Assembly (NCBI RefSeq): GCF_020073745.1
Contig: NZ_JAIRAU010000001.1
Coordinates: 372,001-436,000, forward strand
Source: Nannocystis pusilla
GTDB lineage: Bacteria > Myxococcota_A > Polyangia > Nannocystales > Nannocystaceae
Length of the DNA: 64,000 bases
Reading direction: 5' to 3'
Positions 8,347 through 17,853 of the stretch are shown piece after piece. Positions within the stretch are counted from its first letter, which is position 1; every line of letters begins with the position of its first letter. The notes under the pieces were generated by a model. That model was not told where the DNA came from, did not search any database, and was given only the letters and a program-made list of their open reading frames with translations. Made by a program: the position numbers and the translations under genes.

Positions 8347-9354
8347 TCACAGCTCTTTCTTGGAGAACTCGATCGCCTGGATGATCGTCCACTGGTCGTC
8401 CTTGCCCTTGCCGGCCAGCTCGTCGCCGGGGGGCGGGGACTGGATGCCCTCGGAGTGCCAGCGGACGATGCCGTCCTCGTCGAGGAGGACGATGGCGGGC
8501 GACTGGCGCAGGTACTGCTGGTAGGTCGTCGCGCCCTCGAGGCCGAGCTCGCGGGCGGCCTGGTACTCGGTCGCGTTGGGGTAGCGGTAGGTCGGCAGCG
8601 GGCCCTTGTCGGGCAGGCCGTTGGTCTTCTCCCACTCGCGGAGGCCGGTGTCGTTCATCGGGCGGACGCGCGGGGTGCCGTCGCCGAGGTTGTTCGAGGG
8701 GAAGGTGACGTGGGTGAACATGATGTCCACGCCGGAGTTCTGCAGGTCGTCGCGGGCCATCTGCAGCACGCGCAGCATGTTGGCGGCCTGGGCCTGCTCC
8801 TCGCGGGTCGCCCAGTCCCAGAACAGGATCAGGCGCTTCTTGCCGACCATCTGGCGGCCGTCGGTGACGCCGCCGTCCATGTTCATCAACATCGCCATGA
8901 GGCTGGCGTGGCCGAACAGGTTGCGGCGGGCCCACTGCGGCGCCTTGTCGAGCTCGGCGGCGCCGACCGACCAGAACGGCGGGGCCTCCTTGATCGGCGC
9001 GAACTTGTCGCTCGGGGTGGCGACGAGCTCGACCTCGATCACCTGGCCGCCCTTCTTCTGCACCTTGAGCTTGACGGGCTGACCGGTTGCGATCTGGCTG
9101 ACGCGCAGGTCCTTGGCCGTCGACACCGGCTGGCCGTTCAGCTCGAGCACGAGGTCGCCGCGGCCGAGCTGGTCGCAGCCCTTCTCGCAGCCGTTGACGT
9201 AGGTGATGAACACGCCGCCCGGCTTGAGCTGTTCGCTCGAGACCTCGATGGTCGGCGGGGCCGAGCTGGCGCCGTCACACGCGGCGAGGGCCGACAGAGC
9301 CAGCGTGGAGGCGAAGCCGAGGGGGGCGAGACGGTGAACGAGACCGCGGAGCAT
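8347..9354 (-). CDS. Exported lipoprotein with PDZ-like and thioredoxin-like domains
   Basis: 335 residues. The N-terminal signal sequence ends in LSALAAC, a likely lipobox with the modified Cys at about 25. Residues about 35-110 look like a PDZ domain (RGDLVLELNGQPVSTAKDL, PVKLKVQKKGG). Residues about 165-330 have a thioredoxin-fold order (KKRLILFWDWATREEQ, then SPAIVLLDEDGIVRWHSEG), but no CxxC motif is present, so it is unlikely to be a redox enzyme. It may bind a partner or act as a scaffold at the membrane. It is followed by the terminator at 8284-8323. Function unknown. Confidence 0.65.
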   Translation of the reverse strand: MLRGLVHRLAPLGFASTLALSALAACDGASSAPPTIEVSSEQLKPGGVFITYVNGCEKGCDQLGRGDLVLELNGQPVSTAKDLRVSQIATGQPVKLKVQKKGGQVIEVELVATPSDKFAPIKEAPPFWSVGAAELDKAPQWARRNLFGHASLMAMLMNMDGGVTDGRQMVGKKRLILFWDWATREEQAQAANMLRVLQMARDDLQNSGVDIMFTHVTFPSNNLGDGTPRVRPMNDTGLREWEKTNGLPDKGPLPTYRYPNATEYQAARELGLEGATTYQQYLRQSPAIVLLDEDGIVRWHSEGIQSPPPGDELAGKGKDDQWTIIQAIEFSKKEL

Positions 9355-9473
9355 CGCCGCGGACTTTAGAGCGGGGTCCCGCGAGCGTCAAATACGACCG
9401 CGCTGCGCGGAGAGCGCGGTCCGAATCTCGTGGGCCAGCGAGGGCTCTGCGGGCCGGAACGATGAAGGCGAGC

Positions 9474-10787
9474 TCACAGACCCAGGCGGAAGCGGACGCT
9501 CACCGCGAACGACCAGAAGTGCGGCAGACCCTTGCGGATGTTGGCGCCGGCGTCGAGCGCCGCGCCCTCGATGAGGGTCAGCGGGGCCACGCCGGACAGC
9601 TCCGGGTGACTGACCCCGGTGATGACGTAGAACGCGTAGTTGTAGGCGAACTCGCCGGTGACGGCGATGTTCGGGTGGACGAAGGCGCCGCCGCCGACGC
9701 GGAACGGGGCCGAGAAGCCGTGGAAGTCCATGCGCGTGGGGCCGCCGGCGGTCTCGTAGCGGTTGCGCCACAGCTGGTAGTGGATGCCGGCGCCGATGTA
9801 CGCGATGCCGCGGCCCTTGCGGATGAAGTGGATCCGCAGCGCCGGGCCGGCGCTGACGGCTCGCGCCTTGGCGGTGCTGACGATCAGCTGGTTGAAGTCG
9901 ACGTCGACCTCGCTGCCGAGCCGTTGCGACAGCGCCTGCTCGAGGCGCGCCGGGTCGATGCCGTAGAGCGTCACGGCGTTCCTGTTGCTGAGGTCGCCCG
10001 GCCGCAGCGTGCCCCACTGGGCCTCGATGCCGATGTCGAGCAGGCCGAGCAAGTTGCCGCCGATGAAGCCGCCGAGCAGCGCGCCGGGCCGCTCGTGGTG
10101 GCCGCCGCTGCTGGCGCAGAACTGCCGCGTGCAGCCCAGCGTGCCGAACCGCGGCTCGACGATGAGGCCGGCGTGGCGCCACTTCTTCGGCTGCTTCCGC
10201 CGCGCCCGGGCCGCCTCTTCTTCGATCTCCTCCTGTGACTTCGGCTCGGCCGGCTTCGCCGCCGCGCTCTCCGGCGCGACGGGGTCGGCGCCCTCGATCA
10301 TCGGGGCCTTCGTCGCCGGGTCGGCGCCCGGCGGGCTGGCTGAAGAGACAGATTGTGTCGGCGCCGGCGGCGTCGGCACGGGACCGGCGCCCGCGGGTGG
10401 AGTGGCAGGCGCGCTCGCCGGCGGAGGTGCCTCGGGAATCGGTTCCGGCGCCGGGATGGCCGCGGGCGGCGGCGTCGGGGCCGGGGTCGGCGCGGGGGTC
10501 GGGGCCGGAGCCGAGGGCCGCACCGTCGGGCGCATCACCGGCGGACCCGGGGCGGGTTTGACGGGGGTCGGGGCGGTGGTCGGGGGCGGCGTGCTCGGGC
10601 CGGGGCTGGTCGGCGGGACGTTCTGCGAGCCGAAGTCGGGCAGCGTCGGCGGCGGACCGATGTCGGGCAGCTTGGGCGGCGGGCCGACCGGGGCGGCGTT
10701 CGCCGGGGCCGGGGCGAGGGCGCAGAGGAGCGCCAGCGCGCCGGAGCAGACCAGGGACAACGCGGCGCTGCGAGACCGGAGCATCAC
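9474..10787 (-). CDS. Proline-rich outer-membrane beta-barrel protein
   Basis: 437 residues with a signal peptide (cleavage probably after APANA). Residues about 30-190 are Pro/Ala/Thr-rich and of low complexity, probably a wall-spanning or surface linker. The last 220 residues alternate polar and hydrophobic positions with aromatic girdles (GGNLLGLLDIGIEAQWG, GIAYIGAGIHYQLW, VTGEFAYNYAF) and end in SVRFRLGL, as outer-membrane barrels do. No known porin family is recognised. It is divergent from the kinase at 11075. Confidence 0.6.
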   Translation of the reverse strand: MMLRSRSAALSLVCSGALALLCALAPAPANAAPVGPPPKLPDIGPPPTLPDFGSQNVPPTSPGPSTPPPTTAPTPVKPAPGPPVMRPTVRPSAPAPTPAPTPAPTPPPAAIPAPEPIPEAPPPASAPATPPAGAGPVPTPPAPTQSVSSASPPGADPATKAPMIEGADPVAPESAAAKPAEPKSQEEIEEEAARARRKQPKKWRHAGLIVEPRFGTLGCTRQFCASSGGHHERPGALLGGFIGGNLLGLLDIGIEAQWGTLRPGDLSNRNAVTLYGIDPARLEQALSQRLGSEVDVDFNQLIVSTAKARAVSAGPALRIHFIRKGRGIAYIGAGIHYQLWRNRYETAGGPTRMDFHGFSAPFRVGGGAFVHPNIAVTGEFAYNYAFYVITGVSHPELSGVAPLTLIEGAALDAGANIRKGLPHFWSFAVSVRFRLGL

Positions 10788-10836
10788 GGACTCGAGTACG
10801 ATGCGTGACGAACCTCGTGATTACAAGCCGAGTCCG
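10787..10836. promoter_or_regulatory. Inverted repeat upstream of the outer-membrane gene
   Basis: CGGACTCG (10787-10794) and CGAGTCCG (10829-10836) form an 8-bp perfect inverted repeat in the 287-bp divergent region between the outer-membrane gene and the kinase gene. It could be an operator or a leader hairpin of the minus-strand transcript. I see nothing else definite in this gap. Confidence 0.3.
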
Positions 10837-11074
10837 AACCCGGTAGGTGTGCGCACGCGTCTCGCGGCAGGGTCGAAGAATCGTGACGGATCCGGACGCG
10901 CGCGCGCGCGAGTTTCTGGCCCAAAGGACAGCTTCGCATCGCGTCCCGGAGCAAGCTGCTTTCTTCGCCGCAAGCGTTGTGCGATAACGCCCACCTCGCC
11001 GCGTTCTGGCCGCGGATTCGATCCACGTCGCCCCCCTCGGTTATGCTGGCGCTCCAGTCCGTCGCTCTCGCCTT

Positions 11075-12856
11075 ATGGACCCGTCCAACTCGCACGAGCC
11101 GGCCCCCGGCGAATCCTCGGGGGTGATCAAGATCCCCAGCCTCGCGCAGGAGGCGGACCCGGCGTCGCGCAGCGGCCAGGGCTACGCCAAGGTCGAAGTC
11201 GACGACCCCGACGACCTGCTCGACCAGGTGCTCGGCAACTACCGCCTGGTCCGCGCGCTCGGCGGGCGCGGCCTGTCGGCCGTGTACGAGGCGCGGGCGA
11301 CCGGCGGCGGCGACCGGCGGTTCGCGGTCAAGGTCCTGCGCAACGCCAACTTCAACCGCGCGGCGCTCGACGTCGTGCAGCGGCGGTTCGTCCAGGAGGC
11401 GCGCATCGCCTCGCGCCTGCACCAGCCGCACATCGGCGACGTGGTCGACTACGGGCTCGAGGGCGGGCTTGCGTACCTCGTGATGGAGTACCTCGAGGGC
11501 GAGAGCCTGCGCGAGACCTTGAGCCGCCACGGGCCGCTGCCGTGGACGCGCGTGCTGCCGATGTTTCTCCACATCTGCGACGCGCTCGAAGCGGCGCACG
11601 CGCAAGGAGTGATCCACCGCGACCTCAAGCCGAGCAACGTCTACCGAATTCGCCACGCCACCAGCGACGACTTCGTCAAGGTGGTCGACTTCGGGCTCGC
11701 GCGCATCGTCGACGACGATCTGCCCGAGGGCCTGCTCGCGGGCGGCGTGCTGCTCTCGACCCCCGAGTACATGGCGCCGGAGCTGATCCGCGGGTCCAAG
11801 CCCGACCCGCGGGTCGACATCTACGGGGTCGGCGTCCTCCTCTACGAGCTGCTGACCGGCTCGTGTCCGTTCAAGAGCGGCAAGCAGACGACGGTGCTGG
11901 CGATGCAGCTGCTCGACACGCCGATCCCGCCGCGGCGCGTCGCGCCCGACGCCAACATCCCCGGCGTGGTCGAGCGGGTGATCCTCAAGGCCCTGAGCAA
12001 GGCCCCCGAGGAGCGCTATCAAAACATCATGGAACTGCGCCTCGCCCTGCTCGACGACACCCGCGTCGGCCGCGCCGAAATCTCCGCGATCCGCAAGCAA
12101 CCGCAGGCCGCCACGTCCCGCAGCGGCACCGCGCCCGTCAAAGAGAGCAGCGTCGGCGTCACCGTGGTCCTGGCCCTGATCGCCGCGGGCCTCATCGCCT
12201 GGGTCATGGCCGGCACGCCCGGCCTCGAGTACGTCACCGGCGCGCCCCCGCCGGGCCCCGCGCCCGTGGCAGCGCCGGCCGCGGCCATCGCCCCGGCCGA
12301 CCAGACCCCCTCGGCCCAGACCGACCCGCGCGTGCTCGAGACCACTCCGCCCGCGCCCACGCTGGACCCGCCGCTCGAGGCGGCCCCCGACGAGCCCGAA
12401 CCCGAGCCCGAGCAGGTACCGCCGGTCGCCCTGCCGACCACGCCGCCCGACCCGCTGCCGGCCCCCCAGGACCCCGGGCCGACCGCGCTCAAGGCTGGCC
12501 GAATGAACAGGCCCTCCGAGACAGGTATCAAAGAGCAGGTCAATTACGACATCGTCGACGACCCGAACGAGGTCACCCCCGTCGGCGAGGCGCAGATCGA
12601 CGAGCTGCTGCGGCCCTTCCGCCCGGCGGCGGCCCAGTGCGGGCGCCAGAACGGGGTCGAGGTCGAGACCAGCATCACCTTCAAGTTCATGCTGACGAAG
12701 GACGGCCGCCTGACCCAGATCAAGCCGGTCGACCGCCCCGCGGGCGACCCCGCGGCGGCGTGCATGATCGCGCTGTTCCGCGACGCGAAGCTGAACGTGC
12801 CGGCCGGCAGCAGCTTCAAGCACGCGTTCTTCGACTACAGCTTCAAGGTCTACTGA
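11075..12856 (+). CDS. Ser/Thr protein kinase with TonB/AgmX-like C-terminal domain
   Basis: 593 residues. The kinase domain spans about 56-330, with the ATP lysine K86 in FAVKVL, the catalytic aspartate D183 in HRDLKPSNV, DFG at 205-207, and a PEYMAPE activation segment end. All key residues are present, so it should be active. A membrane helix lies near 365-385 (VTVVLALIAAGLIAWVMAG). A Pro/Glu-rich spacer follows. The last about 90 residues (IDELLRPFRPAAAQCGRQ to FDYSFKVY) resemble the TonB/AgmX C-terminal fold common in myxobacterial proteins, with two Cys that could form a disulphide. The layout suggests a receptor that links an outer signal to cytoplasmic phosphorylation. Confidence 0.88.
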   Translation: MDPSNSHEPAPGESSGVIKIPSLAQEADPASRSGQGYAKVEVDDPDDLLDQVLGNYRLVRALGGRGLSAVYEARATGGGDRRFAVKVLRNANFNRAALDVVQRRFVQEARIASRLHQPHIGDVVDYGLEGGLAYLVMEYLEGESLRETLSRHGPLPWTRVLPMFLHICDALEAAHAQGVIHRDLKPSNVYRIRHATSDDFVKVVDFGLARIVDDDLPEGLLAGGVLLSTPEYMAPELIRGSKPDPRVDIYGVGVLLYELLTGSCPFKSGKQTTVLAMQLLDTPIPPRRVAPDANIPGVVERVILKALSKAPEERYQNIMELRLALLDDTRVGRAEISAIRKQPQAATSRSGTAPVKESSVGVTVVLALIAAGLIAWVMAGTPGLEYVTGAPPPGPAPVAAPAAAIAPADQTPSAQTDPRVLETTPPAPTLDPPLEAAPDEPEPEPEQVPPVALPTTPPDPLPAPQDPGPTALKAGRMNRPSETGIKEQVNYDIVDDPNEVTPVGEAQIDELLRPFRPAAAQCGRQNGVEVETSITFKFMLTKDGRLTQIKPVDRPAGDPAAACMIALFRDAKLNVPAGSSFKHAFFDYSFKVY

Positions 12857-13277
12857 GCGCGGAGGCCTCGCCCCGCGAGGCGCAATTCCGGCGCGGGTCG
12901 GCGAGGCGGGCGGATCCCGCACCGCGGGGCGGCCTGCGATCCATCACGACGTCTCGATCGCCGACGTCTCGCGGCGGGGCCGTCACGCACGTCGCGAGGC
13001 CCGCGCGCGCGGTCGGGGCCGCGCTCGCGCGTCGCGTGCGGTTGCGAACTCGTCGAGGGAGCCGTCCCAGGGCGGCGTCAGCCCGGCGCGCACTGCAAGG
13101 AGTCGGCAAGCGCGGGGGCGAGGAGGACGATCGCAAGCGCGACATGAGAGCCAATCGTAAATCACGACAGCGATCGCCAATATTGAGAGCGGCGATCGTT
13201 GTCGCTCGCGAATGATCGCTCTAGCGCCTCGCGCGCAGCTTGCATCGCTTCGCGCCGGTGGTCCACCATCCGGGCGC
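12857..13277. other. 421-bp intergenic region with CGATCG cluster
   Basis: No coding region is supported here. The first 230 bp is very GC-rich and featureless to me. The last 150 bp is richer in A and T and carries several CGATCG-type sites plus a long inverted repeat (listed separately), so it is probably the promoter region of the lipoprotein gene at 13278. Confidence 0.5.
13166..13203. promoter_or_regulatory. 38-bp inverted repeat upstream of the beta-repeat lipoprotein
   Basis: Two 13-nt arms, GACAGCGATCGCC (13166-13178) and GGCGATCGTTGTC (13191-13203), pair at 12 of 13 positions around an AT-rich 12-bp spacer. The repeat ends 74 bp before the start codon at 13278, a good position for a dimeric regulator's operator. 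Partial CGATCG copies lie on both sides (near 13129 and 13213). Confidence 0.5.
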
Positions 13278-15077
13278 ATGAGACGTCAGATACATCCTTA
13301 TTGTTCGGTGCTGTTCACATTCGTCATCGCCGGTTGTCCTCCGGGCGGCGGCGAGACTACGGGTAGTACGGGCACCGGCGAGATCACCGACGGTACGACG
13401 AGTGGCGGCGAGACTGTCGGTAGTACCGACGTGCCGACCGAGTCGACCGCGCCGACGACCGGAGGGGCCGGCGCCGCCTGCCGCGACGAGCCGGACGCGC
13501 CGGTGTTCGAGCACGAGGCCGGCGACGTCGGCACCGAGACCTGGCCCTCCGGCGTGCACGTGCTGGGCGGCAGTATCCACGTCGGCGGCCTCCTCACCGT
13601 CGAGCCGTGCAGCGTCATCAAGGTCCCCGACGGCGCCTCGATCGCGGTCGCCGACGGCGGCGCGGTGCACTGGGTCGGCACCGCCGAAGATCCGATCATC
13701 GTCACCTCCGCCAAGTCGAGCGGCATGCCCGGCGACTGGGTCGAGATCGACATCCACGCCGACTCGACGGGCCCCGAGAACGTGCTCCGTCACGTCGTCA
13801 TCGAGCACGGCGGCGGCGGCTCCTACGGCGCCCTGTGGGTCGAGACCGGCGCCTCGATCGAGCTGAGCGACTGCACGATCCGCAACTCGGGCGACTTCGG
13901 CCTCGTCGTCGCCGAGGACGCCGAGCTGCGCAATTTCGTCGGCAACACCCTGCAGGACAACGCCAGCGGCGCCCTGAAGATCGCCCCCGACGGCGTCGGC
14001 CAGCTCGGCGCCGGCACCTACGCGCCGAACGCCGTCGAGGGCATCCACGTGACGTCCGGCGCCGTGCGTACCAGCCAGACCTGGCTGACGCACGACGCCC
14101 CGTACGTCGCGGCGCAGGGCTTCAGCGTCGAGACCGAGGCCGGCTCGGCCCAGCTCACCGTCGAGCCCGGCGCGGTGATCAAGCTCGGCGACGGCGCCAC
14201 GCTCACGGTCGGCAACAACGGCGGCCTGACGCTGGTCGGCACGGCGGAGCAGCCGATCACGATCACCTCGAGCAAGACCTCCGGGGCGCCGGGTGACTGG
14301 GTCGAGATCGACGTCCACGCCGCGTCGGCCGACGAGTTCAACCGCTTCGAGTACGTCATCGTCGAGCACGGCGGCGGCGGCAACTACGGACAGGTGTGGG
14401 TCGAGGAGGGCGCCTCGATCGCCATCACGAACAGCACGATCCGCAGCGGCGACGACGTCGGCATCTCCAACCACGGCGAGCTGCGCGACTTCACCGGCAA
14501 CACCATCGTCGACAACGCCGCGGGCGCGCTGCGCATCGACGCCGACGCCGTCGATCAGCTCCAGCCCGGCACCTACGGGCCCAACCCCGTCGACGGCATC
14601 ATCATCGAGGCCGAGGCTGTCTCGCACGACGCCACCTGGCAGGCCCTCGGCGTGCCCTTCCTCGCCCCCAACGGCTTCAGCGTCGGCGTCCAGGCCGGCT
14701 CCGCGCGGCTGGTCCTCGACCCCGGCGTCGACCTGCGCCTCGGCGAGGGCGCCACGCTCAGCGTCGACAATAACGGCGCCCTCCGCCTCGACGGCACCGC
14801 CGACAACCCCGTGCGGCTCGGTTCGGCCAAGCCGGCGCCCGCCCCGGGCGACTGGCTCGAGATCGACATCAACGACGGCTCGGTCGGCCCGGAGAACGTC
14901 TTCACGTACGCCGAGATCGCCCACGGCGGCGCCGGCAACTACGGGCAGCTCTACGTCGCCACGAACGCCGAGGTCACGCTCGATCACGTCTCGTTCAGCG
15001 ACGCGGGCGAGGGCTGCGACGTCTACGCGAACGGCGTGGTCAACGCCATCAGCACCGATTACGTGCCTTGCCCGTGA
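13278..15077 (+). CDS. Surface lipoprotein with three tandem beta-helix-like repeats
   Basis: 599 residues from the ATG at 13278. An upstream in-frame ATG at 13212 would add 22 residues before a good signal sequence and is less likely. The signal MRRQIHPYCSVLFTFVIAGC ends in a lipobox, then a Thr/Gly-rich linker of the kind common in Nannocystis lipoproteins. Three homologous units of about 180 residues follow, each with LTVEPGAVIKLGDGATLTV-like, GDWVEIDIHADS-like, VIEHGGGGNYG and NTIVDNAAGALRI-like segments. Such repeats suggest a right-handed beta-helix or a parallel beta-solenoid. No catalytic residues are evident; binding or surface display is plausible. Confidence 0.75.
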   Translation: MRRQIHPYCSVLFTFVIAGCPPGGGETTGSTGTGEITDGTTSGGETVGSTDVPTESTAPTTGGAGAACRDEPDAPVFEHEAGDVGTETWPSGVHVLGGSIHVGGLLTVEPCSVIKVPDGASIAVADGGAVHWVGTAEDPIIVTSAKSSGMPGDWVEIDIHADSTGPENVLRHVVIEHGGGGSYGALWVETGASIELSDCTIRNSGDFGLVVAEDAELRNFVGNTLQDNASGALKIAPDGVGQLGAGTYAPNAVEGIHVTSGAVRTSQTWLTHDAPYVAAQGFSVETEAGSAQLTVEPGAVIKLGDGATLTVGNNGGLTLVGTAEQPITITSSKTSGAPGDWVEIDVHAASADEFNRFEYVIVEHGGGGNYGQVWVEEGASIAITNSTIRSGDDVGISNHGELRDFTGNTIVDNAAGALRIDADAVDQLQPGTYGPNPVDGIIIEAEAVSHDATWQALGVPFLAPNGFSVGVQAGSARLVLDPGVDLRLGEGATLSVDNNGALRLDGTADNPVRLGSAKPAPAPGDWLEIDINDGSVGPENVFTYAEIAHGGAGNYGQLYVATNAEVTLDHVSFSDAGEGCDVYANGVVNAISTDYVPCP

Positions 15078-15146
15078 GCGCGTGAGCGCGTGAGCGACGG
15101 GTGCTGGTCGAGCTGCCGGCCCCGTCGTTTGAATCATGGCAGTAGG

Positions 15147-15171
15147 AAAGATGTCCTCTGGGACATCTTTT
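15147..15171. terminator. Terminator-like hairpin of the ATGTCC-GGACAT family
   Basis: AAAGATGTCC-tctg-GGACATCTTT is a perfect 10-bp stem with a 4-nt loop, followed by TTTT on the plus strand and preceded by AAA, so it can work in both directions. It lies 70 bp after the lipoprotein stop and just before the phosphatase remnant. Confidence 0.75.
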
Positions 15172-15187
15172 CTGTCGTCGCAAACGC

Positions 15188-15584
15188 ATGCGCCTCGCCC
15201 AGGGCGGGCCGCTCCTGGTGGCGCCCCGCGAGATGCAGTCGAGCCCGTGTCACTTCGAGGTCGTGCTCAACTCGGCGGCCCAGCGCCAGGAGCTGCTCGA
15301 ATTCATCGCCGCCGAGGGCATCGACGACGTCTGGTTCCTGTCGGGTGACTTCCACACTTGCTTCGTCAGCCACGTCGTCGCGAGGGCGCGCGAGATCGCC
15401 GTCACCGGCGGCAACACCGACCTCCTCGGTGACTTCCTCGCCGCCCGACAATTCTCGTTCGGCTCGTCGAGCCCCCCGCAGTTGCATCATCACATTCGAC
15501 CCGATCGCCGACGCGGTGCTGATCCGCGTCATCGACCCGGACTGCGGACAGGACGCGCACAGCGAGGTGTTGAGCCAGAAGTGA
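15188..15584 (+). pseudogene. Frameshifted fragment of a PhoD-like alkaline phosphatase
   Basis: One frame encodes AAQRQELLEFIAAEGIDD, VWFLSGDFHTCFVSHV and QFSFGSSSP, which match the C-terminal half of PhoD-type metallophosphatases (the LSGDxH motif carries metal-binding residues). The match then continues in another frame: ITFDPIADAVLIRVIDPDC, ending at 15584. The shift lies near 15465-15490 in a C-rich run (GAGCCCCCCGCAG). The N-terminal half, including the first metal-binding motifs, is absent. A hairpin of the dispersed family sits immediately upstream, at the point where homology stops. It is probably a dead remnant; a sequencing error could explain the shift but not the missing half. 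Confidence 0.6.
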
Positions 15585-15607
15585 CGCGATCGACGTGTGT
15601 CTTTGGA

Positions 15608-15615
15608 GACATGTC
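15608..15615. repeat. GACATGTC octamer
   Basis: An exact octamer lies in the gap between the phosphatase remnant and the carotenoid oxygenase. It has no clear extended arms. Confidence 0.5.
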
Positions 15616-15700
15616 CCGGGGCGCGGGTTCGCGCCGCTGGAGCCTTGAGGATCCACACGAGCGCGCGGTGGGCGATCGGGCCGCTTCGTGTCGCTGATCC

Positions 15701-17584
15701 GTGACGATGAAGACCATGGAGATCCCCGAGGGGCCGAGCCGCGTCATGCCCACGTCGATGCTCAGCAGCGGCGCGGAGGACATCGACGGGCGGGCCGATC
15801 ACCTCGAGCTGAAGGTGCTGGACGGCGCGCTCCCCCCGGACATCCACGGGCACCTGTTCGTCGCCGGCTCGATCGCCTCGCTCGGCCGCCCGGCGTTCAC
15901 CGGCGAGGGCACGCTGTACCGCTTCGACCTCGGGCCCGAGCGCGTACGCCTGGCGCAGAACATCATGCGGCCGCCGTGTCACTACGCCGACCGCGCCGCG
16001 GCCAACTTCGGCGAGTTGATGGAGTTCCGCGACATCGGCCTGTCGCGGATCTCGCCGCTGCTCGGGGTCCGCACGGTGCTGAGCAATTCGCCGATCCCGC
16101 TGCGCGACCGCATGATCGTGACGACCGACGCCGGGCGCCCGTGGGAGTTCGACCCGGTCACGCTCGAGCTGGTGACGCCGATCGGCAAGGCCGACGAGTG
16201 GCTGGGCTCGATCCCGGTCCCGTGGGCGTTCCCGCTGGTGCTCAGCACGGCCCACCCGGCCGAGGACGAGACCACCGGCGAGCTGTTCACCGTCAACTTC
16301 AGCAACCCGGCGCCGGGCGGGCGACCTGGCTTTTCGCACCTGGTCCGCTGGACAGGTCGACAGCTGGAGCACTTCAACCTGATCGACCGCGACGGCGAGG
16401 CGATCCAGATCTACCAGTGCGTGCACCAGGTCCAGGTGACCCGCAACTGGGTGCTGGTGCAGGACTCGGCGTTCGTGGTCGAGATGCGCCAGCTGGCGCT
16501 CGACGTGCTGGGGCAGGTGCTGCCGGTCGAGCCCCTGCGCGAGCTGCTCGGCGCGAGCACCATGCGGACGCAGCGGCCGACCACGGTGATCTACGCGATC
16601 CGCCGCCGCGACCTGCGCCCGCGCAGCGGCGGGTTCGCCGACCACCCGACGCCGGTGATCGCCCACCGGATCGAGCTCGCCGGCGAGTCGGTGCACTTCT
16701 ACGCCGACTTCGAGGACGACGGCGACTTCGTGCGCCTGATCGTGCCGCACACGCCGACGCTCGACGTGTCGGAGTGGATCCACGAGGGCGAGGACCTGCT
16801 CAGCGGCGGCGAGGCCGGCATCGACGTCGCGGGCATGCAGATCCCGTGCGCGCTGGCCCGCGGCCGCCTGGGGATCCACCAGATCCACGTGCCGTCGGGC
16901 CGGGCCGAGTCGCGCTACGTCGAGGGCCGGGAGACCTGGGGCCTGGCTCTCGGGACATACGCGCGCCGCGGCCGCGACAAGCCGATCGAGGTCATGTACT
17001 ACAACACCAGCGGGTTCGCGCCCGAGCTGATGCCGGCCCGCCTGCTGACGGCCTACGCGCCGCGCGTCGACCTCGCCGCGCTGCCGCTGACCGACGGCGA
17101 GCCGCCGCGCCTGCTCGAGATCGACACGGTGAACGCGACGATGCGCAGCTACACCGCGCCGAAGGGCTGGAGCCTGCTGTCGCCGAACTTCATCCCGCGC
17201 CGCGGCGGGCCCCGCCACCCGCGCGACGGCTATATCGCCGTGCTCGCCCACGCGTCCGAGACGGTGCCGCGCACCCGCGGCTCGACCGGCGAGGAGGTGT
17301 GGCTGTTCGACGCCGAGGACATCACGCGCGGCCCGGTGGTCCGCCTCGGCCACCCGCAGCTCGACTTCGCGTTCACCATCCACGGCTCGTGGGTGCCGAC
17401 GCTGACCCCGAGCCGCCGCGACTACCAGGTCGACATCCGCGGCGACCTCGACCTCGAGTTCATCCGCACCCGCGCGCTCGGCTCGCTCGCGTTCTCGGAG
17501 ATCTTCAACGAGACGCTCGGCCGCGTGATGCGGAGCGACGACGTCGACGCGCTGCTGCTGACGGCGGTGTTCCCGAAGTTCTGA
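15701..17584 (+). CDS. Carotenoid oxygenase (RPE65/CCD family)
   Basis: About 627 residues from GTG 15701; ATG at 15707 or 15716 is possible. The family pattern is clear: HLFVAGSIASLGRPAFTGEGTLYRFDLG near the N-terminus, then segments with histidines spread through the protein (for example MRPPCHYADRA, QCVHQVQVTRN, RIELAGESVHFYADF, FTIHGSWVPT). Four such histidines would hold the catalytic iron, but I cannot fix all four by eye. Members cleave carotenoids or stilbenes with O2. The gene is monocistronic and no carotenoid synthesis genes lie in the window. It is longer than typical bacterial members (about 480-500 residues), chiefly in the middle. Confidence 0.8.
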   Translation: MTMKTMEIPEGPSRVMPTSMLSSGAEDIDGRADHLELKVLDGALPPDIHGHLFVAGSIASLGRPAFTGEGTLYRFDLGPERVRLAQNIMRPPCHYADRAAANFGELMEFRDIGLSRISPLLGVRTVLSNSPIPLRDRMIVTTDAGRPWEFDPVTLELVTPIGKADEWLGSIPVPWAFPLVLSTAHPAEDETTGELFTVNFSNPAPGGRPGFSHLVRWTGRQLEHFNLIDRDGEAIQIYQCVHQVQVTRNWVLVQDSAFVVEMRQLALDVLGQVLPVEPLRELLGASTMRTQRPTTVIYAIRRRDLRPRSGGFADHPTPVIAHRIELAGESVHFYADFEDDGDFVRLIVPHTPTLDVSEWIHEGEDLLSGGEAGIDVAGMQIPCALARGRLGIHQIHVPSGRAESRYVEGRETWGLALGTYARRGRDKPIEVMYYNTSGFAPELMPARLLTAYAPRVDLAALPLTDGEPPRLLEIDTVNATMRSYTAPKGWSLLSPNFIPRRGGPRHPRDGYIAVLAHASETVPRTRGSTGEEVWLFDAEDITRGPVVRLGHPQLDFAFTIHGSWVPTLTPSRRDYQVDIRGDLDLEFIRTRALGSLAFSEIFNETLGRVMRSDDVDALLLTAVFPKF

Positions 17585-17618
17585 CGAATCGATGGTCTTC
17601 CAGACCGGCGACGATTCG
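17585..17618 (+). terminator. Nested hairpin after the carotenoid oxygenase
   Basis: CGAATCG (17585-17591) pairs with CGATTCG (17612-17618), and inside it GGTCT pairs with AGACC. The hairpin begins directly after the stop codon. There is no T run, so terminator function is only plausible. Confidence 0.4.
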
Positions 17619-17853
17619 GGAATTGCGAATTGTCGCCACTCGGCGGAGTATTGCGAATGGCTCCTGTGCCCTCGCGAGGCGCAGCCAGGGCTATGCACAT
17701 ACGGCGCTCGACGCGGCATGGCGACGCCCGTGCGAACCCGGGCGGGGAGTGAGAAACATCTCCACTTGCTGCACTGCACAGACGACGAGGGGTCGCCGGG
17801 GCCCAAGAGGCGCTTGACGCCCGGCCCCGGATCTCGTACCACTGCGCCCCCGC

